NCBI GenBank assembly: GCA_934433135.1
Contig: CAKRZO010000003.1
Span: forward strand, 180,606 to 244,605
DNA length: 64,000 nucleotides
DNA from: an uncultured Acetatifactor sp.
GTDB taxonomy: Bacteria; Bacillota; Clostridia; Lachnospirales; Lachnospiraceae
Direction of reading: 5' to 3'
The position numbers were made by a program, and so were the translations under genes. Below the pieces are notes generated by a model. The model saw only the letters and a list, made by a program, of their open reading frames with translations, was not told where the DNA came from and searched no databases. Positions 23,609 through 32,993 of the stretch are shown one piece after another; position 1 is the first letter of the stretch, and every line of letters starts with the position of its first letter.

Positions 23609-25857
23609 CAGCGTTTCCTCCTCTTAAACCAGATCACAAAACCTGCTGCCAGACATCCCAAAGGAAGAATAATGGTTACAATCACACCGATCAGGACAAT
23701 GTTTGACTGGGAAGCAATCAGGTTGGAAACCTCATAGTTCTTTACCGGAATGGACACGCTGACTTCATGGGAAGAGAAGCTTCCGATAATGTTGGTAAAC
23801 AGCATCTGGTTCGCTCCTGCAACCATCTGGTTGGCCGCATCGGTGAAAAGCTGTTCACAGGCAACGACTACCATGGTAGCATCGGTCTGAACCACATTTT
23901 CTGCCGTCTGTTCTTCGCTTCCGGCAGCATCACTGCCGCTGGCATCGCTCTGGCTGTTGTCAGTCTGGCTGCTGCCCTCTGTCTGACTATTGTCTGCCTT
24001 GCTGTCCGTATCGGCTGTTACAGGTGTCAGGATTTCTTTCACGGCCTCCACACCGACGGCAAAAGGACCGTCCACATCCGCTTCGCCCCGTTCATAGCTG
24101 GAAGCATCGGTCAGATCCGCTTTGGCAAAAGCGCTCTCCGAGGTAGACAGGAAAGTGGAGTAGGTCATGCCTTCCGCTTCTTCGTCCACGATCTTGAGTC
24201 CCTGCACATAAGGAGCAAAAATATAATAGTTATTCCGGATTCCGGAAGTATAGCTGCTGTATTCCACTTCCGGCAGGAGATAGAACGGACTCTGGTAATA
24301 GTGATTCTGATCCGTTTCCACAACAAGCCCCGGTGCTAAGGAAAGTCCCATATAATCCAGCAAAGAGGCAATATTAGGAGTCTCTTCTTCGGTATAAGCC
24401 GTTATCAGCACCACATTTCCGCCTTTTTCCAGGTAGTTTATTACTTTCTGCGTATCATCACTGCTGAAATCACCGGCAGGGGCATTGATAAGCAGGCAGG
24501 AAGCATTCTCCGGTACTTCCTCATAATCCATCAGATTAATGCTTTCGTATTCTACGTTCTGTTTTTCCAAAGCGCTCTTAAAGCTGCTGCTCAAAGACGT
24601 CTCTCCGTGGCCTTCCGTCAGGTACATCTTCGGCATATCCGAAGCCGTAACATAGGCTAACGCACTGGTAATCTGTCCTTCTGCATCGTACCCGGTGGTG
24701 GTGCTGGAACCGGTGGTATAATCATAAGAGCTTTCATACAGATCGGAAGCCGCAACTACCTTACTGTAATTTCCGCTTACCACGATCAGGCTGTTCATGC
24801 TGATACTGTCACTGGTAAACTGGGAGGCAAAGCGGGGATTTACGGAAGGATCCACATATTCCACCGTGATATGATCCGATAAGTCCTCATAACGCTCCAG
24901 CGTCTGCGCCACCATCGTATCTTTCCTGCTTTCATTGGACAGATAATAAATCGTGACATCCTCTGTCATATTTTTTACAAACTCTTTGGTCTGATCGGTA
25001 AGAGAATATAACTTCTGGCTGGTCAGATCAATGGAAGTCCATCCGGACGGCATCTGCGCCACAACCAGGTTAACGCCTATTACAACCGCCAACGCCACAG
25101 CAATCATGCCGGTGCTGTAGGCACTGAAGTTTAACTGTTTTACCGAAATGCTGTAACGACGTTTCTGAATGGACTGCACCGTAAGAAACAAAGCAAAAAC
25201 CGTCAGCGACAGGAAATAAATCACTGAACCGATATTTAAGGTTCCCTCCAACAGATTGGCAAAGGGAGTATACAGATCAAAGCTGCCCAGAATCTTGGTA
25301 AGTACATTTCCGCCGGAGGAAATCAGGCTGCAGATGGAACTCATCATGTAGCCCAGGAACAGAATCACAAAGGTTAAAACCGCTGCAATTACCTGGCTCT
25401 CCGTAAGGGAAGAGATCAGGATACCGATAGCAATACAAACCGTTCCGTACAGGAAAAAGGCAAGCACTGCCAGATAGGCCTCACCAAGGGGAACCGTACC
25501 GAAAGCGGTAAGGATCAACGGATAAATACAGGAAATGGCTACCGGAACCAGAAATACCGTCACCATAGCCAGGAATTTCCCCATAACAATGCTTCCTACC
25601 GTTACCGGCGCCGTTAAAATCAGCTGATCGGTCTTATTTTTGCGTTCTTCCGCCAGAACACGCATGGTCAGAACCGGAACGCTTAACATAAACAAAAAAA
25701 CAATGCTGCTGATTACATAAGAATAATAAGGATAACCGTTCATCAGGTTATATACCGTATAGTACAGTCCCAGGAAAAACAAGGTCACGGCAATAAACAG
25801 AAATCCGACAAAGGTCTGAAAACATGATTTTAATTCTCTTTTATAAATCGCGAACAT
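23608..25857 (-). CDS. Fused ABC-2 permease / Gldg-family protein
   Basis: 749 residues. Residues 1-240 form an ABC-2 type permease with six membrane segments (start FAIYKRELKSCFQTFVGF, then LAEERKNKTDQLILTAPVT). Residues about 250-700 are the extracellular GldG/ABC_transp_aux domain (VTIYYLSNESRKDTMVAQTL, YLTEGHGETSL), with an S/D/T/Q-rich insert, and a last membrane segment with RRKR ends the protein. In gliding Bacteroidetes GldF and GldG are separate, while in Clostridia this fusion is common. It lies immediately after the ATPase gene with no gap, so the proteins form one transporter. Confidence 0.9.
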   Translation of the reverse strand: MFAIYKRELKSCFQTFVGFLFIAVTLFFLGLYYTVYNLMNGYPYYSYVISSIVFLFMLSVPVLTMRVLAEERKNKTDQLILTAPVTVGSIVMGKFLAMVTVFLVPVAISCIYPLILTAFGTVPLGEAYLAVLAFFLYGTVCIAIGILISSLTESQVIAAVLTFVILFLGYMMSSICSLISSGGNVLTKILGSFDLYTPFANLLEGTLNIGSVIYFLSLTVFALFLTVQSIQKRRYSISVKQLNFSAYSTGMIAVALAVVIGVNLVVAQMPSGWTSIDLTSQKLYSLTDQTKEFVKNMTEDVTIYYLSNESRKDTMVAQTLERYEDLSDHITVEYVDPSVNPRFASQFTSDSISMNSLIVVSGNYSKVVAASDLYESSYDYTTGSSTTTGYDAEGQITSALAYVTASDMPKMYLTEGHGETSLSSSFKSALEKQNVEYESINLMDYEEVPENASCLLINAPAGDFSSDDTQKVINYLEKGGNVVLITAYTEEETPNIASLLDYMGLSLAPGLVVETDQNHYYQSPFYLLPEVEYSSYTSGIRNNYYIFAPYVQGLKIVDEEAEGMTYSTFLSTSESAFAKADLTDASSYERGEADVDGPFAVGVEAVKEILTPVTADTDSKADNSQTEGSSQTDNSQSDASGSDAAGSEEQTAENVVQTDATMVVVACEQLFTDAANQMVAGANQMLFTNIIGSFSSHEVSVSIPVKNYEVSNLIASQSNIVLIGVIVTIILPLGCLAAGFVIWFKRRKR

Positions 25858-27009
25858 TTATGCATCCTCCCCTTCTTCTGTCTTCGCCTCCTGCGCAGTC
25901 GCTTTCCCGGCTTTTTTCGCAAGCTGAATAGAGTCATCTGCCTCAGCGTCATCTGCCTCAGCGTCATCTGCCTCAGTGTCATTTTTTGCGGCTTCCTTAA
26001 CCACATCCGCACCGGATTCCTCTGCGGCTCCTTCTGCAGGATCTTCTATAGGCTCTTCTGCCGACTGTGTCAGTTCAAGGAAAATATCCTCCAGAGATTT
26101 TCTCTTCTGCTGCATTTCATAAATAGGAAGTCGGTGCTGTGCAAGGCAATAGAAGATTTCTTCCCGGATATCCGCTCCGTCCTTGGCCTGTACGGAAATT
26201 CTGACCGTTTGAGTCGGATGATCCGGCTGCGCCGCATTTTCCTCTATCTCTTCCAGACAATCCATCTGCCTGATTCCGGACAGCGCTTCTTTTACCTGTT
26301 CGAAGCTTCCTTTTACTTCCAGTTCCAGATGCTCCTGTGTCTGCATCCGGTTCTGCAGGCCTTCCGGCGAATCGCTTGCTGCCAGCTTTCCGTGGGAAAT
26401 AATCATGATGTGGTCACAGACCGCGCTGACTTCCGATAGAATATGAGAGCTTAAGATAACCGTGTGCTTTTCACCCAGACTGCGGATCAGCTCCCGGATT
26501 TCGATAATCTGTCTCGGATCCAGGCCGACGGTAGGCTCATCCAGAATGATAACCGCCGGATCACCGAGAATCGCCTGCGCCAGGCCGACTCTTTGCCGGT
26601 ATCCTTTCGACAGATTTTTAATCAGACGGTTCTTCATCTCTTCAATACCGGTTTTACGCATGACTTCTTCAATCTGCGCCTTTTTATTCTGCGCCGGAAT
26701 CTTCTTTAAATCCGCCGCGAATCTCAGATATTCCAGCACTGTCATATCCATATAGACAGGGGGCTGTTCCGGCAGATAGCCGATGTTTTTCTTGGCTTCC
26801 TCCGGTTCCTTCTGAATGTCCTTTCCGTTGATGGTTACCGTTCCTTCCGTTGCCGCAAGGTAACCGGTGATGATGTTCATGGTTGTGGATTTGCCGGCAC
26901 CGTTCGGTCCCAGGAAACCATAAATCTGTCCTTTCTCCACGCGGAAAGACAGATGATCCACTGCGGTATGACTGCCGTATTTTTTTGTCAGATTTGTTAC
27001 TTCAATCAA
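25858..27009 (-). CDS. ABC transporter ATP-binding protein (GldA-like) with acidic repeat tail
   Basis: 383 residues. Walker A GPNGAGKST (34-42), signature LSKGYRQRVGLAQAI, Walker B VIILDEPTVGLDP. It powers the adjacent ABC-2/Gldg permease. The start is TTG, with GGAGG nine bases upstream. The C-terminal ~75 residues are not part of the ATPase fold: they are acidic and contain EADDA repeated three times. The DNA there (about 25930-25985) is a perfect or near-perfect 15-base tandem repeat, so its length may vary between strains. First gene of the three-gene operon. Confidence 0.92.
   Translation of the reverse strand: MIEVTNLTKKYGSHTAVDHLSFRVEKGQIYGFLGPNGAGKSTTMNIITGYLAATEGTVTINGKDIQKEPEEAKKNIGYLPEQPPVYMDMTVLEYLRFAADLKKIPAQNKKAQIEEVMRKTGIEEMKNRLIKNLSKGYRQRVGLAQAILGDPAVIILDEPTVGLDPRQIIEIRELIRSLGEKHTVILSSHILSEVSAVCDHIMIISHGKLAASDSPEGLQNRMQTQEHLELEVKGSFEQVKEALSGIRQMDCLEEIEENAAQPDHPTQTVRISVQAKDGADIREEIFYCLAQHRLPIYEMQQKRKSLEDIFLELTQSAEEPIEDPAEGAAEESGADVVKEAAKNDTEADDAEADDAEADDSIQLAKKAGKATAQEAKTEEGEDA
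25935..25985. repeat. 15-base tandem repeat within ABC ATPase gene
   Basis: Three units of about 15 bases (core GTCATCTGCCTCAGC) encode the EADDA repeats of the acidic tail. The frame is kept because the unit is a multiple of three. Confidence 0.8.
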
Positions 27010-27062
27010 AATAAGATACCTCCGTTCTGCGCATATCTGGGAGATATCTTACCTTATACTTG

Positions 27063-28133
27063 TCATGAATTTGTGTTGAATTTGTGAAAAATCTGTGAAG
27101 CGGAGAAAATTTCAGACGCTTCTTTCGCATAGCGTCTCGCATTATCCGCGATGGCCTGTACTTCCTCCCTAGAAAGCTGTCTTATGACTTTCCCGGGGCT
27201 TCCCACCGCTAAAGAATGCTCCGGAATCTCTGTATTCTCCGTAATCAAAGTTCCGGCACCGATCAGACAGCCCTTTCCAATCCGGCAGCCGTCCAACAGA
27301 ATGGCTCCCATCCCGATCAGGGTATCGTCTCCTATCGTGCAGCCATGAAGGATTGCTCCGTGTCCCACTGTCACCCGGCTGCCCACATGAATCGCACAGG
27401 CGTCCCCGCCATGCAGGACACAATTGTCCTGAATATTGGTGTCCTCTCCGATTACGACGGGGGAACGATCCCCGCGGATTACCGCATGGTACCAGACATT
27501 ACTGCCTTTTCCCAGCGTAACCTCTCCTTCGATCACCGCATCCGGCGCCTTGAAGTACTCTGTCTGTTCCGGCTGTTGTTCCTGCAGTTGCGGTTCCGGT
27601 TCTTGCTGCTCCGGCACGGCTTCTGCCGGTTTAAGAGGGTTCTCCTTCCACTGCAATCTATGCAGGTGCCCTTCTTTTTCCATCTTTTCAAATCCGTTCT
27701 GGCGCAGGGCTTCATATAAGACAATGGCAACCGAATTGGACAGGTTCAGCGAACGAATCTCGGGCAGCATGGGAATCCGGATACAGGTCTCTTCGTAGTC
27801 CACCAGAATCTCTTCCGGAATGCCTGCACTTTCCTTTCCGAACATGATATAATCATCCGGTCCGAAAGCAACCTCTGTGTAAGAACGCTTCGCCTTGGTG
27901 GTCGCCATCCAGATTTTTGCTCCCGGATGAGCCGCCTTAAACTCTCCGAAATTCACATAGCGGCTCACGTTCAGATGTTCCCAGTAATCCATTCCGGCAC
28001 GCTTAATCTCTTTTTCATTTAACCGGAATCCCAAAGGTTCGATTAAATGCAGATCCGTGCCGGTGGCCACACAGGTTCTTCCGATATTGCCGGTATTGGC
28101 CGGAATCTCCGGCTGATGTAAAATAATGTGCAT
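27063..28133 (-). CDS. Fusion of TrmL-type tRNA 2'-O-methyltransferase and gamma-carbonic-anhydrase-like protein
   Basis: 356 residues in one frame. Residues 1-155 are a complete SPOUT methyltransferase of the TrmL branch (HIILHQPEIPANTGNIGRTC, YIMFGKESAGIPEE, IPMLPEIRSLNLSNSVA), which methylates the wobble nucleotide of certain leucine tRNAs. A P/E/Q-rich linker (157-193) follows. Residues 194-340 are a left-handed beta-helix gamma-carbonic-anhydrase-like domain with the three expected metal-ligand histidines, H241, H258 and H263 (VLHGG, VGHGAILHGC), and RGDRSP. Both halves appear intact. The two activities have no obvious link. Neighbours are an ABC operon downstream and an aminotransferase upstream. 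Confidence 0.9.
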   Translation of the reverse strand: MHIILHQPEIPANTGNIGRTCVATGTDLHLIEPLGFRLNEKEIKRAGMDYWEHLNVSRYVNFGEFKAAHPGAKIWMATTKAKRSYTEVAFGPDDYIMFGKESAGIPEEILVDYEETCIRIPMLPEIRSLNLSNSVAIVLYEALRQNGFEKMEKEGHLHRLQWKENPLKPAEAVPEQQEPEPQLQEQQPEQTEYFKAPDAVIEGEVTLGKGSNVWYHAVIRGDRSPVVIGEDTNIQDNCVLHGGDACAIHVGSRVTVGHGAILHGCTIGDDTLIGMGAILLDGCRIGKGCLIGAGTLITENTEIPEHSLAVGSPGKVIRQLSREEVQAIADNARRYAKEASEIFSASQIFHKFNTNS

Positions 28134-28178
28134 GGCATCACCCTCAAATGTTATCGTTTATAACCGTTCATACGCGCC

Positions 28179-29357
28179 TTAGACATAATTGTGCTGCGAC
28201 CTTAATTTTTCAATAAAGTGCTGCAGTCTTCCGATGGCTATTTTCAGATTGTCCAGCGAATAGGCATAAGAAATCCGAAGATATCCTTCTCCGCTGTCTC
28301 CGAATGCCGTTCCCGGCACCACTGCCACTTTCTCTTCTTCCAGAAGGCGGGTAGCAAACTCATCACTGGTCATTCCGAACTCTTTGATGCAGGGGAACAC
28401 ATAAAAAGCTCCGTACGGTTCAAAGCATTCCAGCCCCATTTCTTTGAACGCATACAGAAGGTAACGTCTTCTCTGGTTATAGGCCGTACACATCTGTTTT
28501 ACGTCCTCATCGCCGTTACGTAATGCTTCCACAGCAGCGTACTGGCTTGTGGTGGGCGCACACATAATGGCAAACTGATGAATCTTGGTCATCTGCTGTA
28601 GGATGGCCTTCGGTCCGCAGGCATAGCCCAGGCGCCAGCCGGTCATGGCATAAGCTTTAGAAAAACCGTTGATCAGTATGGTTCTTTCCTTCATTCCGGG
28701 AAGGCTTGCAATGGATACATGCTCTCCCTTATAAGTCAGTTCCCCGTAAATCTCATCCGACAGAATGTAAAGATCCTTTTCAATGACAACCTTCGCAATC
28801 TCTTCCAGATCTTTTCTTTCCATGATAGCACCGGTAGGATTGTTGGGAAAAGGAAGAACCAGAATCTTGGTCTTCTCCGTAACGGCATCCAGCACCTCTT
28901 TCGCGGTAAGACGGAACTCATTCTCCGCCTTCAGATTAATGATCACAGGCACTGCATCCGCCAGGACGGCACAGGGCTCATAGGATACGTAACTGGGCTG
29001 GGGAATCAGAACTTCCTCACCGGGATTGATCATGGCACGCATGGCAAGATCGATCGCCTCGGATCCGCCTACCGTCACCAGCACTTCCGTCTTATAATCA
29101 TAATCAATGTTCTGCTTTCTCTTAAGATAATTGCAGATCTCCATTTTCAGTTCTTTTAATCCGGAATTGGAAGTATAGAAGGTTCTTCCTTTTTCCAGAG
29201 AATAAATACCCTCATCCCGGATATGCCAGGGTGTATCAAAATCCGGTTCTCCCACACCAAGGGAAATCGCATCTTTCATCTCGCTGACGATATCAAAAAA
29301 CTTCCGGATACCCGAGGGCTTTATGGTAACACACTTATCTGCCAGGGGATTTCTCAT
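28179..29357 (-). CDS. Pyridoxal-phosphate aminotransferase, class I/II
   Basis: 392 residues with the whole fold type I core. ISLGVGEPDFDTPWHIRD is the N-terminal signature, VLPFPNNPTGAIM holds the substrate/cofactor Asn, and NGFSKAYAMTGWRLGY carries the Schiff-base lysine. Relatives transaminate aspartate, aromatic amino acids or alanine; specificity is open. The start overlaps the stop of the upstream Lrp/AsnC regulator gene by four bases (ATGA), so the pair is translationally coupled, which suggests control by an amino acid ligand. Confidence 0.92.
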   Translation of the reverse strand: MRNPLADKCVTIKPSGIRKFFDIVSEMKDAISLGVGEPDFDTPWHIRDEGIYSLEKGRTFYTSNSGLKELKMEICNYLKRKQNIDYDYKTEVLVTVGGSEAIDLAMRAMINPGEEVLIPQPSYVSYEPCAVLADAVPVIINLKAENEFRLTAKEVLDAVTEKTKILVLPFPNNPTGAIMERKDLEEIAKVVIEKDLYILSDEIYGELTYKGEHVSIASLPGMKERTILINGFSKAYAMTGWRLGYACGPKAILQQMTKIHQFAIMCAPTTSQYAAVEALRNGDEDVKQMCTAYNQRRRYLLYAFKEMGLECFEPYGAFYVFPCIKEFGMTSDEFATRLLEEEKVAVVPGTAFGDSGEGYLRISYAYSLDNLKIAIGRLQHFIEKLRSQHNYV

Positions 29358-29836
29358 GGGGTAATCATCTCTCTTTCGTCAACATGTTTTTTGGTATATA
29401 CGGTTCCGTGATCCTTATATTTTTTCAGGATAAAATGCGTTGCCGTACTTAATACGGTATCCAGCGTGGACAGTTTGTCCGATACGAAATTGGATACTTC
29501 ACGCAGGCTTTTGCCTTCCAGTATGACCATCAGGTCATAGCCTCCGGAAATCAGATAGACACTGCGTACTTCCGGATATTTGTAAATTCTCTCTGCAATA
29601 CCGTCAAATCCCTGCCCTCTCTGAGGGGTAACTCTGACTTCAATCAGGGCATTTACTTTGTCAATGGAAGTTTTCTCCCAGTTAATCAACGTATGATAGC
29701 CGCAGATGATTCCTTCCGCTTCCAGCGCTGCCAGCTCATTTACCACATCTATTTCTTCTACTCCGAGAATGACAGCCAGTTCTTTTAAGTCAATACGGCT
29801 GTTTTTCTCAATAATTGCCAATAATTCTTCTCTCAT
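29354..29836 (-). CDS. Lrp/AsnC family transcriptional regulator
   Basis: 160 residues. The N-terminal winged helix-turn-helix (SRIDLKELAVILGVEEIDVV) is followed by the RAM ligand-binding domain (EVRVTPQRGQGFDGIAERIY, SVYLISGGYDLMVILEG). Such proteins bind amino acids and regulate amino-acid metabolism. It overlaps the aminotransferase gene downstream and follows an AIR-synthase-like gene by four bases, so the three form one operon. Confidence 0.92.
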   Translation of the reverse strand: MREELLAIIEKNSRIDLKELAVILGVEEIDVVNELAALEAEGIICGYHTLINWEKTSIDKVNALIEVRVTPQRGQGFDGIAERIYKYPEVRSVYLISGGYDLMVILEGKSLREVSNFVSDKLSTLDTVLSTATHFILKKYKDHGTVYTKKHVDEREMITP

Positions 29837-29840
29837 TTTC

Positions 29841-30824
29841 TCATTCCTTTCCTATTCTGAAGATCTCGTCCATTGCGGGTTTGTCCAAATAACGCACCTC
29901 GTCTTCGTTTAGAAGCAATCTCTCATTTCCTTTTGTGACTTTTCCGATCACCTGCGCCGGAATCTGCTGCTGTCTTAGGGTTTCCGCCAGCTTCTCTCCG
30001 TCCCATGCCGTCATTAAGAGGCTTCCCGAAGAACACAATTCATAAGGATTGGCTCCTACCTGTTCACAAACTTCCACGGTTTCCTGCCGAATGGGAATCT
30101 TCCTTAAATCCGCCTGCAGTCCCACACCCGCTTTTTGTGCCATTTCCCATAACGCGGCAAAAATTCCGCCCTCCGACACATCATGCATGGCGCATACATC
30201 AGCCTGCAATGCAAGCTGCGCTTCCTTTTCCACCGACAGATACCGGTAAAACGCACAAGCTTCTTCCACCAGATAAGACGGATAGCGTCCCGAAAGCTCC
30301 TCCCGATATTTCTGCGCCAGAAAAGCCGTTCCTTCCAGTCCGATCCACTTGGAAACCACGATATCCTGTCCCGGCATGACCCCCTGCAGCTTCAGATCTT
30401 CCGGTCGCTTTCCGAATGCGGTTACACTCACTATCGACTGATTTACCTGACTGCCGACTGTGGTATGTCCTCCCGCAATCTGCATCCCGATCCGTCCGCT
30501 GACCTCTGCGGCGGTTTTCATCATTTCCTTTAAAAAATCTTCCTCAGCCTCGCAAGGAAGAAATATTCCGATCATGGCGGCTATGGGCTTTGCTCCGGCT
30601 GCGGCTAGATTGTTGCTGCAGCGAAACAGAAGTCTTTCCATATCCGCCTTTGTCGCGACTGCCGCCTCCTGAAGACAGGTTACCGGCAGTGCATCTGCGA
30701 AAGGTGCAAAAACGGCGCAGTCTTCCCCTATTCCCGCGCCGATTCTGATTTCTTTCTGATTCTGCTTTATCTGTCTTAACACGGAGCGTTTTAAAACGCT
30801 CTCCGATACCTTGCCTGCTCTCAT
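29841..30824 (-). CDS. AIR synthase-related protein (HypE/PurM-like fold)
   Basis: 327 residues with the PurM-like ATP-binding fold: GIGEDCAVFAPFADALPV in the N-terminal half, FRCSNNLAAAGAKPIAAMIG, then AGGHTTVGSQ, and ADVCAMHDVSEGGIFAALWE in the C-terminal half. HypE, ThiL, PurM and SelD share this fold; no hyp, thi or pur neighbours are present, so it is not assignable to one of them and probably belongs to the poorly known AIR-synthase-like group of Clostridia. It heads the operon with the Lrp regulator and the aminotransferase. Confidence 0.75.
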   Translation of the reverse strand: MRAGKVSESVLKRSVLRQIKQNQKEIRIGAGIGEDCAVFAPFADALPVTCLQEAAVATKADMERLLFRCSNNLAAAGAKPIAAMIGIFLPCEAEEDFLKEMMKTAAEVSGRIGMQIAGGHTTVGSQVNQSIVSVTAFGKRPEDLKLQGVMPGQDIVVSKWIGLEGTAFLAQKYREELSGRYPSYLVEEACAFYRYLSVEKEAQLALQADVCAMHDVSEGGIFAALWEMAQKAGVGLQADLRKIPIRQETVEVCEQVGANPYELCSSGSLLMTAWDGEKLAETLRQQQIPAQVIGKVTKGNERLLLNEDEVRYLDKPAMDEIFRIGKE

Positions 30825-30951
30825 ATCTGCTTTTCTTTTCCTGCTATTCTTCCGTCCGGCGTTTTGCCTGTGTTATGCTGCTGTACGGTTATTCGCCCAT
30901 AGTGCTTTTCTGTGTTATGCTTCTTCCGTAAGGAGCTGTACTGTTACATGG

Positions 30952-32439
30952 TCATTCGTCCGTGTTGTTATCCTCCGCCGGCGGTGCCGTCAAAAGCGCT
31001 ATCACGTTTTTCACATGATCAATGCTGCCCGTACCGATTGCCGCAATGATCTCATTATAGGCATTGGGATCCTGGGTCGCCGTTCCTACGGTTGCACTTC
31101 TGGGTGACATTTTATAATTACTGCTGTTAATCTGCTCTTTGCTGATTTCTTTCCCGTTCTGGGTTACCACTTTCCATAAACGCGCCTTGTACCCGATATG
31201 AGCACTGCCACCTGCCGCATAATAACCGATGGGTTTGGAAGCATCCTGATAAATGATGTCCGCAGGCGGATTAATGGTCTCTAACACCTCGCTGACATAG
31301 GACACTTGTCTGGAAGGATCCCTGGTTTCTTTTCCGTAAATGGTAAAGGTAATCTTCTTGCCGGAAATACTTCCCTCGATATAAATCGGGTAGTCCGTAT
31401 TATTCACAAAACGAAAATCCTTGCCGGCGCTTTCCGCAATGGCAGCATCTGCCGAAGGCTCCACATAAGTGACGATCATGGAATGATTATGCCGCTCCGT
31501 CACCTGAAGCTCGGATTTTAACACCGCATTATATAAAGTCGTCGATACCTGGCAGATACCGCCTCCCAGGCTGTCTACTACTTTTCCGTTTACATAGGAA
31601 CCGGCCATGTAATAGCCGTTGGCCACGCTGAACGGAGATACCGCCGCATAGGTAGAGAATTCTTCTCCCGGATAAAGCGTGGTTCCGTTGATCAAGGCGC
31701 AGCCGTTGCTTACGTTGGCACTTCTGGCCTTGCCGGAGGTGGAAAAAGAAGTGGTAAAGGTTCCCAGTACATCCTTGACATTCGCCAGCTCCTGTACACT
31801 GCCGGAAGGAAGTATCTGATCCACTTTCAGGGCAATGCTGCAAGGTGTCTGATCCCATCGGGCAGTCAGATAGTCATAAACCAGATCAATGGAACTTTCC
31901 ACATCCAGCATATAACCGGTCTGCCCTTCTTTGATTTCAAAAACACCGTTTTCCCGTTTTAGAGATACATTCACCGGCTTTTTGTCATAAACGACACATT
32001 TTTCCACCAGGATCCGGTTAATTGCATTAATATCAAATTCATACTGTATTTCATATACTTTATTCTCATGCGCCAGATCCTTAATGGCTTTATAACGTTC
32101 AATTACATTCCCGCCACTTCCCAGCATCGCCGCATCTTCCACCAGCTGCGGATTTCCCCAGGAAATACCCAGATCCCGCGCCGTGACTTTGATTTCTCTG
32201 TTCTCTGCACCGATCAGAGTAACTTCCACATCGCCAAGGCTTTCTACATGAGCCTCTACCGCTTCGTAGGCCTGTTCCTGCGTCATGCCGGATAAATCGA
32301 TCTCATCCGCATAGACTCCGGTTTTGATGACCTCTTCACCGGCTGCCTTTACACTTTTGGCCGGAAAAGCACTCCATATCAGGCCAAGCATGCCCAAAAC
32401 CATGCCTGCCTGCAAAAGTCTGTTTTTCTTTTTTATCAT
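30952..32439 (-). CDS. VanW family protein with peptidoglycan-binding-like N-terminal domains
   Basis: 495 residues. An N-terminal membrane segment or signal (LLQAGMVLGMLGLIWSAF) leads to one or two PG_binding_4-like repeats (residues ~35-200, DLSGMTQEQAYEAVEAHVES), then the VanW domain with FSTYAAVSPFSVANGYYMAG and LGGGICQVSTTLYNAVL, and a C-terminal beta-domain. VanW proteins are surface proteins of unknown activity that are often found in vancomycin clusters, but also as stand-alone envelope proteins in Clostridia, as here. Start is supported by AGGAGG nine bases upstream. Confidence 0.88.
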   Translation of the reverse strand: MIKKKNRLLQAGMVLGMLGLIWSAFPAKSVKAAGEEVIKTGVYADEIDLSGMTQEQAYEAVEAHVESLGDVEVTLIGAENREIKVTARDLGISWGNPQLVEDAAMLGSGGNVIERYKAIKDLAHENKVYEIQYEFDINAINRILVEKCVVYDKKPVNVSLKRENGVFEIKEGQTGYMLDVESSIDLVYDYLTARWDQTPCSIALKVDQILPSGSVQELANVKDVLGTFTTSFSTSGKARSANVSNGCALINGTTLYPGEEFSTYAAVSPFSVANGYYMAGSYVNGKVVDSLGGGICQVSTTLYNAVLKSELQVTERHNHSMIVTYVEPSADAAIAESAGKDFRFVNNTDYPIYIEGSISGKKITFTIYGKETRDPSRQVSYVSEVLETINPPADIIYQDASKPIGYYAAGGSAHIGYKARLWKVVTQNGKEISKEQINSSNYKMSPRSATVGTATQDPNAYNEIIAAIGTGSIDHVKNVIALLTAPPAEDNNTDE

Positions 32440-32544
32440 TGCCTTGCGCCTCCTACTATTTCCCCTTAAAAATCAGCATCTCCATACATCCCATTGAAAT
32501 GTGATTTTCTCTCACTGCTTCACCTTCCGCTGATACTTCTCCGC

Positions 32545-32655
32545 CTACAGCACAGAAGTGAGCAGCGGCAGCACCATGGCAAAAATAACAATAATTACAA
32601 TAACTGCGCAAAAAATACGCTTCTTTTTCTGATTCATCTGAAACATGACTGTCAT
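32545..32655 (-). CDS. Small single-pass membrane peptide, about 36 residues
   Basis: A short minus-strand frame reads a basic N-terminus NQKKKRIF then a hydrophobic helix CAVIVIIVIFAMVLPLLTSV and stops. The frame contains several possible ATGs (32658, 32655, 32646, 32637); AGAAAGG is best placed for 32655 or 32646, so the exact start is uncertain. The composition, with basic residues inside and a 20-residue helix, is that of a genuine small inner-membrane peptide. It lies upstream of the VanW gene. The region 32440-32993 otherwise holds only repeats. Confidence 0.5.
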   Translation of the reverse strand: MTVMFQMNQKKKRIFCAVIVIIVIFAMVLPLLTSVL

Positions 32656-32740
32656 CATCCTTTCTGGCTGAACTGTTTCATTATATCCGAATTTTTGGGG
32701 TTTTGCAAGTTTTATCCGCGATTTCGCAGGAGAAACTTAT

Positions 32741-32911
32741 GTAACAGTTCAGACAAGCATTCATGAAGGCTGATTTCATGCTTGCATGAAAATCTGCCTT
32801 TGTGGATGCTTGAGCTTAGCGCCGGATTTATGAACATTGCGGCTTGCAGCCGCAAATAAGCAGCTGCGGAGCATGCGAAAAGCTTTGTGAATGGCGCGGC
32901 TGAACTGTTAC
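32741..32911. repeat. Full-length GTAACAGTTCA palindromic element, copy 2
   Basis: 171 bases bounded by perfect inverted ends GTAACAGTTCAG and CTGAACTGTTAC. Inside, GCGGCTTGCAGCCGC and CATGCTTGCATG form stems. It is the inverse homolog of 20951-21114 and lies between the small membrane peptide and the exonuclease gene. Confidence 0.88.
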
Positions 32912-32931
32912 TATTAGCAGCAAGTTTCTAA

Positions 32932-32965
32932 GGGCAGGCTCATGGGGATTCCAATGAGCCTGCCC
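32932..32965. repeat. GGGCAGGC-family hairpin, reduced copy
   Basis: GGGCAGGCTCAT and ATGAGCCTGCCC form a perfect 12-base stem around a ten-base loop. Sequence and the adjacent TTTCTAA match the copy at 22719-22857. It may end the exonuclease transcript on the minus strand, although it lacks a T-run. Confidence 0.75.
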
Positions 32966-32993
32966 GTGGAGTTGCTTCGCTATATTTTTACCC

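Noticed and set aside
22931..28133. Gliding motility locus (Gld)
   Set aside because: Only the ABC/Gldg/DUF4340 set is present; such sets are common in non-gliding Clostridia.
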